A stretch of DNA of 64,000 bases from an uncultured Muribaculaceae bacterium (GCA_910588065.1 CAJUPZ010000010.1:26143-90142), one strand, 5' to 3'; counted from the first letter of the stretch, positions 35,701-43,865 are shown. Made by a program: numbers and translations. The notes: a model not told the origin generated them from the letters alone.

Positions 35701-38624
35701 CCGAGATTGTTGCTGTTCTGTATCAACTGACACGTTATGTCATTTTCATTTGCCGGCATCTGAGAGGAAAGGGAATATTCAAACTTGTTGCGGTCAAAGT
35801 TTTCAATGGCAACGCCGTTGACGCTCACTCCATTGAGTCGCGAATAGTACGGGCGGTCGTAGGTAAGAGTATATGTGCGGCTGCTTAGCCCGTCAACATC
35901 CGGCTTCTCATTGCTCACGGTCACGGTTGCGGTCGCGGCATCAATATCGTCAGCACTCACAGAGTATTTTGTTTTGCCGGCAGTCGGGCTTTCGAATTTA
36001 AGCGATTCGGTAATGCTCTGCACAGTGTTTGGCAGCTTGGGAATCTGTCCGGGCACCGACACACTGATATTTTCACCCAGTTTGTCGAATGTTGCCACAT
36101 CGCTTCCGTCTGGCGCTGTGATTGACTTGATGCGCGAGTAGTAGGGGAGAAACTGCAGGGTGTAGGTGCGCTCCTGACGACCGTCGCTGTTGGCGTATTC
36201 ACCACGCACGGTGAGGGTTATCACCGCTTTGTTTTCATCAAGAGATTTTGAAACTGTTGTGCTTGTTGACGGGTGATTATCGTATTCGCGCACAGTATAG
36301 CCGATTGCGTCTGTGCTCACAACCGGTGTTGGAATCGAATATGTTGTGGTTGCGTAATCGAAATTATCAATTGACACTCCGTTGATTGTGATGTCGCTCA
36401 GATAGTTGGAACGGAACTCATTCGGGCGCTGATTGAAGGTGAGGGTATAGGTGTGGGAGGTGAGCCCGTCAAAATCCTTGCCGCCGTCGGTGCTTGCAAA
36501 AGTTATTTCAATCTTCGGCTCGGCGTCAGTAGGCTCTCCGATGCGGTTGAACGTAGGGGTTAGCGCATCCTTAAACCAATCAAATTTGATTGCATCATTA
36601 TCAGGCATAAAGCCCCTGACTTTGTATGAATATGTTTTTGAATCGAATGCAGGGTCAAACTCCGAACCATCAATCGAAATGCTCTTTGGGCGGGAGATGC
36701 TCACCGGCGCGAGTTTAAGAGTGTACTCGTGCGAGTTCTTGCCGTCATAGTCGTTTGATTTGTTTGACACAACAATTTTTCCTGTACCGGTTTCGGTGTC
36801 AATGCTTATTGTCGCACTCTGATTGTTGTCTGGCAGTATATACTCCGGAGTGATTTCGCTAACAGTCGGCAGAGGCATCAGTCCGGTCAAATCTATCACA
36901 TTGCTGCCTTCACCTACTGGATAGGTGGTATTACCAATCTTCACTCCGGAGATGCGTGATGAAATCGGAGGATTGTAAACGATTGTATATTTGTTTGTTA
37001 TCGGAGCAAAACCATCACTGTTCGTAACCGTCACATCAATATGAGGATTCAGATCCGGCTCAATAATATCGCTGCAAGTATATTTTGGCTCGCCGCTTGA
37101 CAGGGCGTATGTAACGCCATTTTCAGCAATTCCGCCGGCAACGCTGTAGCGATACTCTACTTTAATGATGCCCTGTGGGTCAGGAGTTACAATATTGCCT
37201 GTTTTAGCGAGCTTAACACTCATAATCTCAGCTTTATAGGGCAAGAAGGAGAGTGTGTATGTATTGCTCACGCTGTTGTCATCAGGATGAGCGATAGTCA
37301 GAGTGCGCGTCGGATTGTCATTGGTACCGGCTCTTTCGCCGAGAGCTATGACCGGATCTGCTACATTGGAAGTCAGCTCAATCTTATCTGTGAACGGCTG
37401 ATTTGCAGGGATAGCATCGGTTAGCTCAGAGGGGAGGTCAATATCAACATTATTTACCTTCAGTGATAGCAGATCTATTTTCAGCTTGAAAGTCAAGGTA
37501 TAAGTGTGGGATGTAAGTCCATCTTCATCCTCAAACCCCGCGCCGCTGCCGTTGCTGTTGGTAACAGTGATGGTGAAAATCCTTTCAGTCGGGGTGTCTT
37601 TTATCATATTGAGCTTCGCACTTGATGAGCCGCTTGTTGTCAAAACCTCGTATGAGAAATCGCTTGATTGCGGTAATGTTTCTACATTAAAAGAGTAGTC
37701 CGTTACCTTAGAATCAAAACCTTCAAGGGGCTTGTTGTTGAAATTCAGCGACTTGAGTCGTGAATAATATATCAGCCTGACATCATCAATACTCAAGGTA
37801 TTGCCTTTAGTTGCTGACGCCTTATCAAAATAGTTATTTGCGCTGAATATGATATTGAACATACTAGGACCTGCATCAGACAAGTATTCCAATTCTATGA
37901 TTTTATGAGTCCATGCGTCTGTAGAGCCATCCTCAGTTAAATTGAACAATGCAATAAGCTCGGCATCATTGCTTTGTGAAACGCTTCCACCTGTAGTATA
38001 ATCGTCTAATTTGAGAACACTCCTATCTCTATTGATCATTTGGTCTATCTTTTTTGCGGCGCCAGACATTGTAATAGTAACAGGAACAGACGCCTGAGAC
38101 CAACTACCTTTCCAGAGATAAGCTATAAAGGATGCTTTTTCATTACTCCCAGTTACTAATGTACGCTGATAATAAAATGATATGGCATCAGGCCTGAACG
38201 AAAAACTAATTCCTCCCCATGTACCGCCATCGTGAGTGGATGAATTAGTACCTTCTGCAGTAGACCATGAAGTACCCGTTGTTAAATACCCTGGAACTAC
38301 TCGTGTTATTCCGGCAGCTCCAGTCTCATCATTATACACTTTGACGGCGTTAGAGCTATTAAACCCGGAAATTTTTTCACCCATTGCCTTTTTACCTGTG
38401 CCGGCTAATAATCCTGAAGTTATACCCATAACATGAGATATACACCAAGATTCCGGATTTTCTCCTATCGTCTTGTTCCCATTACCATTGGTCCACGGAG
38501 TACAGGTTTTCCATGAGCCCTCAAACCCGCTGTTTGGCAGCTGCTGGGCGGTGGCAGGGAAGGCTCCAAGTAGAAACAGGGCGACACTCAGGGCAGTGGA
38601 GAGGTATATAATGATTCGTTTCAT
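32718..38624 (-). CDS. Giant modular surface protein (PCMD-like + 12 repeats + 4 calycin-like domains)
   Basis: 1968 residues from the ATG at 38624 (MKRIIIYLST). Signal peptide 1-26. Residues 27-285 resemble the PCMD-type N-terminal domain seen in Bacteroidetes surface proteins. Residues 290-1369 hold 12 repeats of about 90 residues, each opening SRLxSIxIxGxxVxxFD and ending HTYTLxF; they look like cadherin-like/Ig-like beta sandwiches. Four calycin-like domains follow (about 1386-1505, 1525-1650, 1655-1783, 1795-1913), the first three sharing LLPDFSLDLG...LGDI...ELAGGEIVADVTLNG. The C-terminus (YFDLRGVRVDGSNLRPGIYI) resembles a short type IX secretion sorting domain. Probably surface-exposed; binding or carbohydrate-related role is inference. 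Confidence 0.8.
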   Translation of the reverse strand: MKRIIIYLSTALSVALFLLGAFPATAQQLPNSGFEGSWKTCTPWTNGNGNKTIGENPESWCISHVMGITSGLLAGTGKKAMGEKISGFNSSNAVKVYNDETGAAGITRVVPGYLTTGTSWSTAEGTNSSTHDGGTWGGISFSFRPDAISFYYQRTLVTGSNEKASFIAYLWKGSWSQASVPVTITMSGAAKKIDQMINRDRSVLKLDDYTTGGSVSQSNDAELIALFNLTEDGSTDAWTHKIIELEYLSDAGPSMFNIIFSANNYFDKASATKGNTLSIDDVRLIYYSRLKSLNFNNKPLEGFDSKVTDYSFNVETLPQSSDFSYEVLTTSGSSSAKLNMIKDTPTERIFTITVTNSNGSGAGFEDEDGLTSHTYTLTFKLKIDLLSLKVNNVDIDLPSELTDAIPANQPFTDKIELTSNVADPVIALGERAGTNDNPTRTLTIAHPDDNSVSNTYTLSFLPYKAEIMSVKLAKTGNIVTPDPQGIIKVEYRYSVAGGIAENGVTYALSSGEPKYTCSDIIEPDLNPHIDVTVTNSDGFAPITNKYTIVYNPPISSRISGVKIGNTTYPVGEGSNVIDLTGLMPLPTVSEITPEYILPDNNQSATISIDTETGTGKIVVSNKSNDYDGKNSHEYTLKLAPVSISRPKSISIDGSEFDPAFDSKTYSYKVRGFMPDNDAIKFDWFKDALTPTFNRIGEPTDAEPKIEITFASTDGGKDFDGLTSHTYTLTFNQRPNEFRSNYLSDITINGVSIDNFDYATTTYSIPTPVVSTDAIGYTVREYDNHPSTSTTVSKSLDENKAVITLTVRGEYANSDGRQERTYTLQFLPYYSRIKSITAPDGSDVATFDKLGENISVSVPGQIPKLPNTVQSITESLKFESPTAGKTKYSVSADDIDAATATVTVSNEKPDVDGLSSRTYTLTYDRPYYSRLNGVSVNGVAIENFDRNKFEYSLSSQMPANENDITCQLIQNSNNLGSYRISKTLDAESAKATILVSNSEPDVDGLSEHTYTLQFDLPYFSRIESLRIGGVTVADVPQDGVTPMIAAMQLPADDEAAKALFSPTFKQGSGSPSAAYTFDRVNSTATLIVTNGGKKDIDGKSEHKYIVQFEPPYLSRAASITVGGVAVSGFNSAVTEYTLGGQMPAKDDIAVTYQPGNGSCSHVIDTDAESATVTVTITNTGDGSGNYASSTVYTLHFDKPYFSRLASLSIKGTAVSGFDKDKFDYTLPGIAPKADEINATAMRGSGSVNISKNVDTEQGVVTIQVSNSGGNDLDGLSSHTYTLHFDKPVNSRLASISIKGTPLADFDADTYIYNIRDMEMPAQGEVTYTLGSQAATASVSYDAEAGRVTISVSAQAPDIDGLSTHTYTLNFKKSTPVDPAPGGQKSVYEGTLIIMMMGEDITGGGQAAKVEITQGSDGTCTFLLPDFSLDLGDGPASLGDIKVENVAMTPDGNGGYSYSGQVNGMELAGGEIVADVTLNGTTDAAGKARMTIAVLWEGIAIDVEFNGECTSTEGPVVPEPPTDDWSEFEGSLSIEMMGSYIAEGQPATVLITDAVEGKCNFKLPDFTLDLDGQLLTLGDIVVNNVDVAEANGVSTYTGFVAGMSFLDGEIIADINLNGTVDESGNARMTIQVLWKQDGEDIPINVEFNGKRTSIDWMNIDGNLTIALNGYDLTEGGKSATIKIACTGENGEYTMLLPDFSLALDSESSPAELGDIRIDNVAMTACDGYDRYTGRASGMKLAGGEIVADITVDGSISSDNEVRVNVDVVWIMADGQRVPILVKFTNMNDAPAAAERKAYTGKLTTESDGMVYEHNVTVFLTPVYGNRADLRIEGIDFAAASRAAELGNSITVPSVSITSMANGIKAYDGAAIGSKVREDMTLDITLHGYSDLSNRFTAELGMEWIEKGIKLTGTFTGDEDTSGITGIPAGGMDEGKAEYFDLRGVRVDGSNLRPGIYIRRCGNKSEKILVK
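32886..34469 (-). repeat. Four tandem calycin-like domains
   Basis: Residues 1386-1913 form four tandem domains of about 120-130 residues. Domains 1-3 are clear duplicates (each contains LPDFxLxLD, LGDIxVxNV and GEIxADIxLNG); domain 4 keeps the fold pattern (NRADLRIEGI, LDITLHG) but has diverged. Confidence 0.7.
34518..37757 (-). repeat. Twelve ~90-residue repeats in the giant surface protein gene
   Basis: Repeat starts (protein residues, approximate): 290, 380, 464, 555, 644, 740, 829, 927, 1018, 1112, 1200, 1288. Each unit carries a shared opening (SRL.SI.I.G) and closing (YTL.F preceded by DGL.SHT). Units 8, 10, 11 and 12 are the most alike; units 2, 3 and 7 have diverged most. Confidence 0.8.
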
Positions 38625-38647
38625 TGGTTCAAACGATTGATTATTAG

Positions 38648-38655
38648 CAAAATTA
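38648..38655 (-). promoter_or_regulatory. Promoter box of the giant surface protein operon
   Basis: TAATTTTG on the minus strand, 23 bases before the ATG at 38624. The expected -33 position falls inside the GC-rich palindrome at 38661-38704 and has no TTTG, so an activator may be needed. Confidence 0.5.
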
Positions 38656-38660
38656 CATCT

Positions 38661-38704
38661 ATACACACGCACGGCGCGCATTGCGCGCGAGCGCTCGCGT
38701 GCGT
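38661..38704. repeat. GC-rich alternating purine-pyrimidine palindrome
   Basis: Nested dyads: GCGCGCA-T-TGCGCGC (38674-38688), the perfect 14-mer CGCGAGCGCTCGCG (38686-38699), and an outer arm ACGCACG (38667-38673) pairing with CGTGCGT (38698-38704). Flanked by TATAC/TATATAT. Runs of alternating Pu/Py could adopt Z-DNA. It sits just upstream of the -7 box of the giant gene in otherwise AT-rich DNA. Confidence 0.75.
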
Positions 38705-38736
38705 ATATATTAAGGTGCAAAAATAGCCTAAAATTC

Positions 38737-38813
38737 CCAAACTGCCAAAATCACGCTGCCATCATGTCAATTTTTACCGCCAAAATGCCCAAAAACGCCA
38801 AATGCGCCCAAAA
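38737..38813. repeat. CCAAA(A) iterations in the divergent intergenic region
   Basis: CCAAA(A) starts at 38737, 38745, 38780, 38789, 38798 and 38808; the last four are spaced 9, 9 and 10 bases, close to one helical turn. Most are preceded by G or C. The whole 295-base region 38625-38919 between the divergent genes holds this array, the palindrome and two promoter boxes, and no gene. Confidence 0.55.
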
Positions 38814-38869
38814 GCGTTATAAAACATACTACGCCGCCACTCTTAGGACCAATAATTGAAAAAATTTAT

Positions 38870-38877
38870 TAACTTTG
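38870..38877 (+). promoter_or_regulatory. Promoter box of the dxs-trkAH unit
   Basis: TAACTTTG, 42 bases before the ATG of the small membrane protein. The leader contains GCTGCTCATCAGC (38886-38898), a small hairpin (GCTG/CAGC). Confidence 0.55.
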
Positions 38878-38919
38878 CATTCTCGCTGCTCATCAGCGGG
38901 TACAAAAAAGTTGTGTAAC

Positions 38920-39126
38920 ATGAAACTTAAAGGGCAAGACATATTCAGGCTCAGTTGCATAGTGCTGTTATGGCTGGCTTTGTGCTGGCTGGTAATTGCT
39001 TCGCAACCTTTCAGCCTGCGTGTGGCGTTTGTGCTTGTTGCATCCGCCATAATTGTGTTTGTGCCTCTATATAAGAAATATGTGCGCCAAAAAGACACCG
39101 ACGACTCTCACGGTTCCCGCCGATGA
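38920..39126 (+). CDS. Small two-helix membrane protein overlapping dxs
   Basis: 68 residues from the ATG at 38920 (MKLKGQDIFRLS). Two predicted transmembrane helices: SCIVLLWLALCWLVIAS (about 12-28) and LRVAFVLVASAIIVFVPLYK (about 33-52), then a basic/charged tail (KKYVRQKDTDDSHGSRR). The last 47 bases overlap the start of dxs in another frame. No family recognised. The good promoter and leader and the hydrophobic pattern support a real gene, perhaps translationally coupled to dxs. Confidence 0.6.
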   Translation: MKLKGQDIFRLSCIVLLWLALCWLVIASQPFSLRVAFVLVASAIIVFVPLYKKYVRQKDTDDSHGSRR

Positions 39127-41056
39127 GAGTATACATAAACCTGAGCCTGAGCTATATCCGCTCCTGAGCTCTATCAATTCGCCCGATGATTTGAGGCGGA
39201 TGCCGCTTGATTCACTGCCGGGAGTGTGCGCCGACATCAGAAAGTTTCTGATCGACAGCCTTTCAACCAATCCCGGACACTTTGCCTCAAGCATGGGAGC
39301 TGTGGAGCTCACTGTTGCCCTGCACTATGTGTTCAACACTCCCTACGACCGCATTGTGTGGGATGTAGGCCATCAGGCCTACGGCCACAAATTGCTCACA
39401 GGCAGAGCATCGCGCTTTCATACAAACCGCAAACTCGGCGGCCTCAGCGGATTTCCTAATCCGGACGAAAGCGAATATGACACCTTCACCGCCGGCCATG
39501 CCTCAAACTCAATTTCCGCAGCCCTCGGCATGGCAGCCGCGAGCGCGCTCAAAAACGAAAGTCCGCAGCGCCATGTGGTGGCAGTCATCGGCGACGCCTC
39601 TATCAGCGGCGGTCTCGCTTTCGAGGGACTGAACAATGCAGCAAACGCAAACAGCAATCTGCTTATCATTCTGAACGACAACGATATGTCTATCGACCGC
39701 AATGTCGGTTCGCTAAACTCATATCTTGCCCATCTCACAGCATCAAAAGGCTATAACAGTTTCCGCTACAAGATGTCGCGGATTGCCCGCAAGCTCGGGC
39801 TGGTGACCGACAACGGCAAGTGGCGTATCCTCAGATTCAACAATAGCCTCAAGTCGCTCATAAACAAGGAGCAGAATATTTTTGAAGGGCTCAATATCCG
39901 CTACTTCGGCCCCTTTGACGGCCATGACCTGCCGCGCATTGTAAAGGTGCTCAATGATATAAAGGATATCCCCGGACCGCGGATTCTGCACCTTCGCACC
40001 GTAAAAGGTAAAGGCTATGCCCCCGCCGAGAATGACCCCGCGCCGTGGCATGCCCCCGGTTGTTTCAATCCTCAGAGCGGTGAGCGCAAGGGAGAGAGCA
40101 ATGATGTGCATTATCCAAAGTTTCAGACAGTATTCGGCACCACACTCAAAAATCTCGCCCTTGAAAACAGCCGCATTGTGGGCATAACAGCGGCAATGTC
40201 ATCAGGCACATCCATGAATATCCTGCAGGAGGCCATGCCCTCGAGAGTGTTTGACGTAGGTATATCCGAGGGCCACGCCGTCACCTTTGCAGGCGGACTC
40301 GCTAAGGAGGGTATGCTGCCATACGTGGCCATATATTCCGCTTTCCTGCAGAGAGCGTATGACAATATTATCCACGATGTGGCTGTGCAGCAGCTGCCGG
40401 TGACATTCTGCATTGACAGGGCAGGACTTGTGGGCGAGGATGGTGTGACCCACCACGGGGTGCTTGATCTGACATATCTCCGTGCTATCCCAGGCATGAC
40501 TGTCGCTGCTCCACGGGATGCCGATACTCTGCGAAACCTTCTATACACCTCGCAGCTCCCTGACCGCCAAGGCCCCTGGGCAATCAGGTATCCCAGAGGC
40601 AGAGGCTATTGCGCCGACCCGGACGCTCCGTTATCAAAAGTGGAGATCGGAAAGGGCGAAAAGCTCCGCTCCGGCAGCGATGTGTCCGTTCTCAGCCTCG
40701 GAGCTATAGCCTCGGAGGTAGCCAAGGCTCTTGACATCGCTCAGCAGCAGGGTATAAGCGCCGCCCATTATGACATGGCTTTTTTGAAACCGCTTGACGA
40801 GTCTATACTGAAAGAGGTGGTTGCTGCCGGCAAGCCGATTGTCACTGTCGAGGATGCAACGGTTGAGGGTGGCCTCGCCGGAGCTGTCCTTGAGTGGATG
40901 AGCGACAACGGATGCAATCTGCCGCTGATACGCCTTGGTGTGCCTGATGCTTTTGTGCCGCAAGGCAAGGTGCCCCAGCTGTTCAGACTCTGCGGCATGG
41001 ATGCCGATTCCATCGCGACTGCAGTTGTCAAGGCCGGAAAGGAGGCTGAGTCATGA
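39080..41056 (+). CDS. dxs: 1-deoxy-D-xylulose-5-phosphate synthase
   Basis: A 658-residue thiamine-diphosphate enzyme catalysing the first step of the MEP isoprenoid pathway from pyruvate and glyceraldehyde-3-phosphate. Motifs: VNPGH-like TNPGHFASSMGAVELTVALH, WDVGHQAYGHKLLTGR, TAGHASNSISAALG, the ThDP site AVIGDASISGGLAFEGLNNA (here in one piece), and the C-terminal HDVAVQQLPVTFCIDRAGLVGEDG region. I chose ATG 39080 (MCAKKTPTTL); starts at 39053 or further in are possible because the N-terminal tail is poorly conserved. Coupled by ATGA to trkA. Confidence 0.95.
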   Translation: MCAKKTPTTLTVPADESIHKPEPELYPLLSSINSPDDLRRMPLDSLPGVCADIRKFLIDSLSTNPGHFASSMGAVELTVALHYVFNTPYDRIVWDVGHQAYGHKLLTGRASRFHTNRKLGGLSGFPNPDESEYDTFTAGHASNSISAALGMAAASALKNESPQRHVVAVIGDASISGGLAFEGLNNAANANSNLLIILNDNDMSIDRNVGSLNSYLAHLTASKGYNSFRYKMSRIARKLGLVTDNGKWRILRFNNSLKSLINKEQNIFEGLNIRYFGPFDGHDLPRIVKVLNDIKDIPGPRILHLRTVKGKGYAPAENDPAPWHAPGCFNPQSGERKGESNDVHYPKFQTVFGTTLKNLALENSRIVGITAAMSSGTSMNILQEAMPSRVFDVGISEGHAVTFAGGLAKEGMLPYVAIYSAFLQRAYDNIIHDVAVQQLPVTFCIDRAGLVGEDGVTHHGVLDLTYLRAIPGMTVAAPRDADTLRNLLYTSQLPDRQGPWAIRYPRGRGYCADPDAPLSKVEIGKGEKLRSGSDVSVLSLGAIASEVAKALDIAQQQGISAAHYDMAFLKPLDESILKEVVAAGKPIVTVEDATVEGGLAGAVLEWMSDNGCNLPLIRLGVPDAFVPQGKVPQLFRLCGMDADSIATAVVKAGKEAES

Positions 41057-42390
41057 AAATTGTCATAGCCGGCGCCGGTGAAGTAGGCTCCCATCTTGCA
41101 AAACTGCTGTCGCGCGAGGAGCAGGATATTATTCTTATAGACAAGGATGCCGACAAACTCGCTGTTATAGATGCCAACTACAATCTGATGACTCTCCGGG
41201 GCTCGCCGATGTCCTTCAAGGTGTTGAAAGAGGCCGGAGTTGAGCAGTGCGACCTGTTTATCGCAGTCACCCCGTTTGAAACAAACAATGTCATAGCCGC
41301 ATCAGTGGCCAAAAGCCTCGGCGCCCGCAAAACGGTTGCCCGCATAGACAATTACGAGTTTATGGAGCGCGAACATGCCGAATTTTTCTCGCGCATGGGA
41401 GTAAACAGGCTTATCTATCCGGAATACCTTGCCGCTCAGGAGATTATAACATCACTTGAACGCACATGGGTGAGAACATGGTTTGAAATCCACAACGGCG
41501 AGCTGATAGTGGTGGGCGTGAAGATACGCGATGCAAACGCCACGCTCTGCGGCATGCAGCTGAAGCAGCTGGCCATGCAGCAGCATTTTTTTCATGTGGC
41601 TGCAATACGCCGCTCTCACGAAACAATCATACCGCGAGGCGACGACCGCATAAGTCTTAATGACATTGTTTACTTCACTACCACGCGCGATCATATCGAT
41701 TCCATCCGCGAGATGTGTGGCAAGCGTCAGGAAGAGATCCGCAAGGTGTTGATAATGGGTGGAAGCCGTATTGCCATTCGCCTTATTGCTCTTGCCGGAA
41801 GCAAATACCGGTTCAAAATCATCGACATTGACCGCGCGCATTGCGAAAAACTTTGCGAACGCTGCGAGGACACAAGAATTGTGCATGGCGATGCCCGGGA
41901 TATCGAAACCCTCATTGAGGAGGGCATAGATGATATGGATGCTTTCATTGCGCTCACAAACAGCTCTGAGACAAACATCCTCGCATCGCTCTCCGCAAAG
42001 GAGCATGGTGTGCGCAAAACCATTGCCGAGGTAGAGGATCTCCAGTTCATCTCCGAGGCCGAGAATCTTAATATCGGCACCGTGATAAACAAGAAACTGC
42101 TCGCATCGAGCAAAATATTCCAGCTGCTGCTTGACACAGACTCATCCTCGTCCAAATTCATGGCTCTCGCCGATGCCGATGTGGCTGAGATTGAAGTGAA
42201 GCCCAAATCTAAAATAACGAAGGCTCCGGTAAAGGATCTGAACCTTAGCCGTGATATGACAATAGCAGGACTGATACGCGATGGAAAGGGTATGCTGGTG
42301 AGCGGTAACACCCATATTCAGCCGGGCGACAGGGTAGTGGTGTTCTGCCTGTCCGGAGCAATCCACAAAATTGAACGCATTTTCAACTGA
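41053..42390 (+). CDS. trkA: Trk potassium uptake regulatory subunit TrkA
   Basis: A 445-residue peripheral membrane protein with two tandem RCK units, each an NAD-binding Rossmann domain plus a C-terminal TrkA-C domain. The first starts MKIVIAGAGEVGSHLAKLL, the second near residue 233 (KVLIMGGSRIAIRLIAL). It gates the TrkH channel in response to nucleotides. Overlaps dxs by ATGA and trkH by one base (TGATG), so the three are translated together. Confidence 0.96.
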   Translation: MKIVIAGAGEVGSHLAKLLSREEQDIILIDKDADKLAVIDANYNLMTLRGSPMSFKVLKEAGVEQCDLFIAVTPFETNNVIAASVAKSLGARKTVARIDNYEFMEREHAEFFSRMGVNRLIYPEYLAAQEIITSLERTWVRTWFEIHNGELIVVGVKIRDANATLCGMQLKQLAMQQHFFHVAAIRRSHETIIPRGDDRISLNDIVYFTTTRDHIDSIREMCGKRQEEIRKVLIMGGSRIAIRLIALAGSKYRFKIIDIDRAHCEKLCERCEDTRIVHGDARDIETLIEEGIDDMDAFIALTNSSETNILASLSAKEHGVRKTIAEVEDLQFISEAENLNIGTVINKKLLASSKIFQLLLDTDSSSSKFMALADADVAEIEVKPKSKITKAPVKDLNLSRDMTIAGLIRDGKGMLVSGNTHIQPGDRVVVFCLSGAIHKIERIFN

Positions 42391-43865
42391 TGGCTACCAA
42401 GCGTTTTGACATCAACTACCCGATGCTGCTCAGGGTCATCGGATGGCTCCTCATGATTGAAGCGGGATTTTTGCTGATGCCGCTGATAACTTGCGCCATC
42501 TATGGCGAAATCAAAGACCTCGAGGCTTTTGCCATTACCACAGCTGTAACCGCAGCCGCCGGAATCGCAATGACATTCGGCATACGTCCCTCACGCCATG
42601 ACATGGCCAAGCGCGAAGGGTTTCTGCTCACAGCCAGCGTGTGGGTTTTCTTCACAGTATTCGGCATGTTGCCGTTCATGCTGTGCTCAGACCCCATGAG
42701 CGTCAGCGACGCTTTTTTTGAGGCGATGAGCGGATTCACAACCACCGGCGCCAGCGTGGTCGAGTCCGTTGAATCACTCTCCCACGGCATATTGCTGTGG
42801 CGGTGTCTGATGCAGTGGATCGGAGGCATGGGTATCATTCTATTCACCCTCGCGGTTATTCCTATGCTGAATTACAGCGGAGGTATGCAGATGTTCAATG
42901 CCGAGGTCACAGGCATAACGCACGATAAAATCCGGCCGCGTATCTCGCAGACTGCCAAAGGCCTGTGGGGCGTCTATTTTGTGCTGACCGCCCTTCTGAC
43001 AATACTTCTGTGGATAGGCCCCATGGATTTCTTCGACAGCCTGTGCCATGCTTTCTCCTCGATATCCACCGGCGGGTACTCCACGCGCGATGACAGTGTA
43101 GGTGCCTGGAATTCCCCTTACGCAACAGCAGTAATTACAGTATTCATGTTTCTCGGTGGTGTAAACTTCGCGCTGATATTCAAGGCGGCGAGGGGAGACG
43201 TGCGCTCGCTGTGGCGCAATGATGTTTTCCGCGCATATATCCATATCATTGTGGTGGCGTATATCTTTTTCCTAATAGCCATCCTGCGCCGCGGGCTCTG
43301 CACCGACATCGCCTCTGTGACTCTTGACCCGCTTTTCCAGATAATATCGACGATAACATCCACCGGACTCACCGTGAGCAACTTCGAGGAGTGGGGCACA
43401 TTTGTGCTCGCCCTGCTGTTTGTTCTGATGTTCTTCGGCGCCTGCGCCGGCTCGACAAGCGGCGGCGCAAAGATTGACCGTCTGATTTATCTGCTCAAAA
43501 ACACCCGCAACGAGCTGTACCGCTGTCTCCACCCTTCCGCCATAATGAGCGTGAGGGTTAACGGCAAGGTGGTGCCGACCGATATTGTCAACAAAGTCAT
43601 CGCATTCCTGTGCATATATGTGATGATTATAATGATTGGAGGCATTGTGCTGACAGCTTTCAACATTCCTCTTGTCGATGCTTTCTTCTCATCGTTCTCA
43701 TGCATCAGCAACACCGGGCTCGGCTCAGGCGTCACCGGCTATGGCGAAAACTATGTTGCAATTCCGGCTGTCGGTAAATGGGTGCTCTCTTTCCTTATGC
43801 TTATCGGACGTCTGGAGCTGTTCACGGTGCTTATCCTGTTCACCCCCGGTTTCTGGCGCAAATAA
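42390..43865 (+). CDS. trkH: Trk potassium uptake channel TrkH
   Basis: A 491-residue inner-membrane K+ channel with ten or more hydrophobic segments and four selectivity-filter repeats: SGFTTTGASVVES, SSISTGGYSTRDDS, STITSTGLTVSNFEEW and SCISNTGLGSGVTGYGENY. These give the conserved glycine of each pore loop. It ends with the typical LIGRLELFTVLILFTPGFWRK tail. Directly coupled to trkA. Confidence 0.97.
   Translation: MATKRFDINYPMLLRVIGWLLMIEAGFLLMPLITCAIYGEIKDLEAFAITTAVTAAAGIAMTFGIRPSRHDMAKREGFLLTASVWVFFTVFGMLPFMLCSDPMSVSDAFFEAMSGFTTTGASVVESVESLSHGILLWRCLMQWIGGMGIILFTLAVIPMLNYSGGMQMFNAEVTGITHDKIRPRISQTAKGLWGVYFVLTALLTILLWIGPMDFFDSLCHAFSSISTGGYSTRDDSVGAWNSPYATAVITVFMFLGGVNFALIFKAARGDVRSLWRNDVFRAYIHIIVVAYIFFLIAILRRGLCTDIASVTLDPLFQIISTITSTGLTVSNFEEWGTFVLALLFVLMFFGACAGSTSGGAKIDRLIYLLKNTRNELYRCLHPSAIMSVRVNGKVVPTDIVNKVIAFLCIYVMIIMIGGIVLTAFNIPLVDAFFSSFSCISNTGLGSGVTGYGENYVAIPAVGKWVLSFLMLIGRLELFTVLILFTPGFWRK

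Noticed and set aside
41727..42311. A 194-codon Ser/Arg-rich frame antisense to trkA
   Set aside because: Serine-rich antisense shadow with no promoter or family resemblance.
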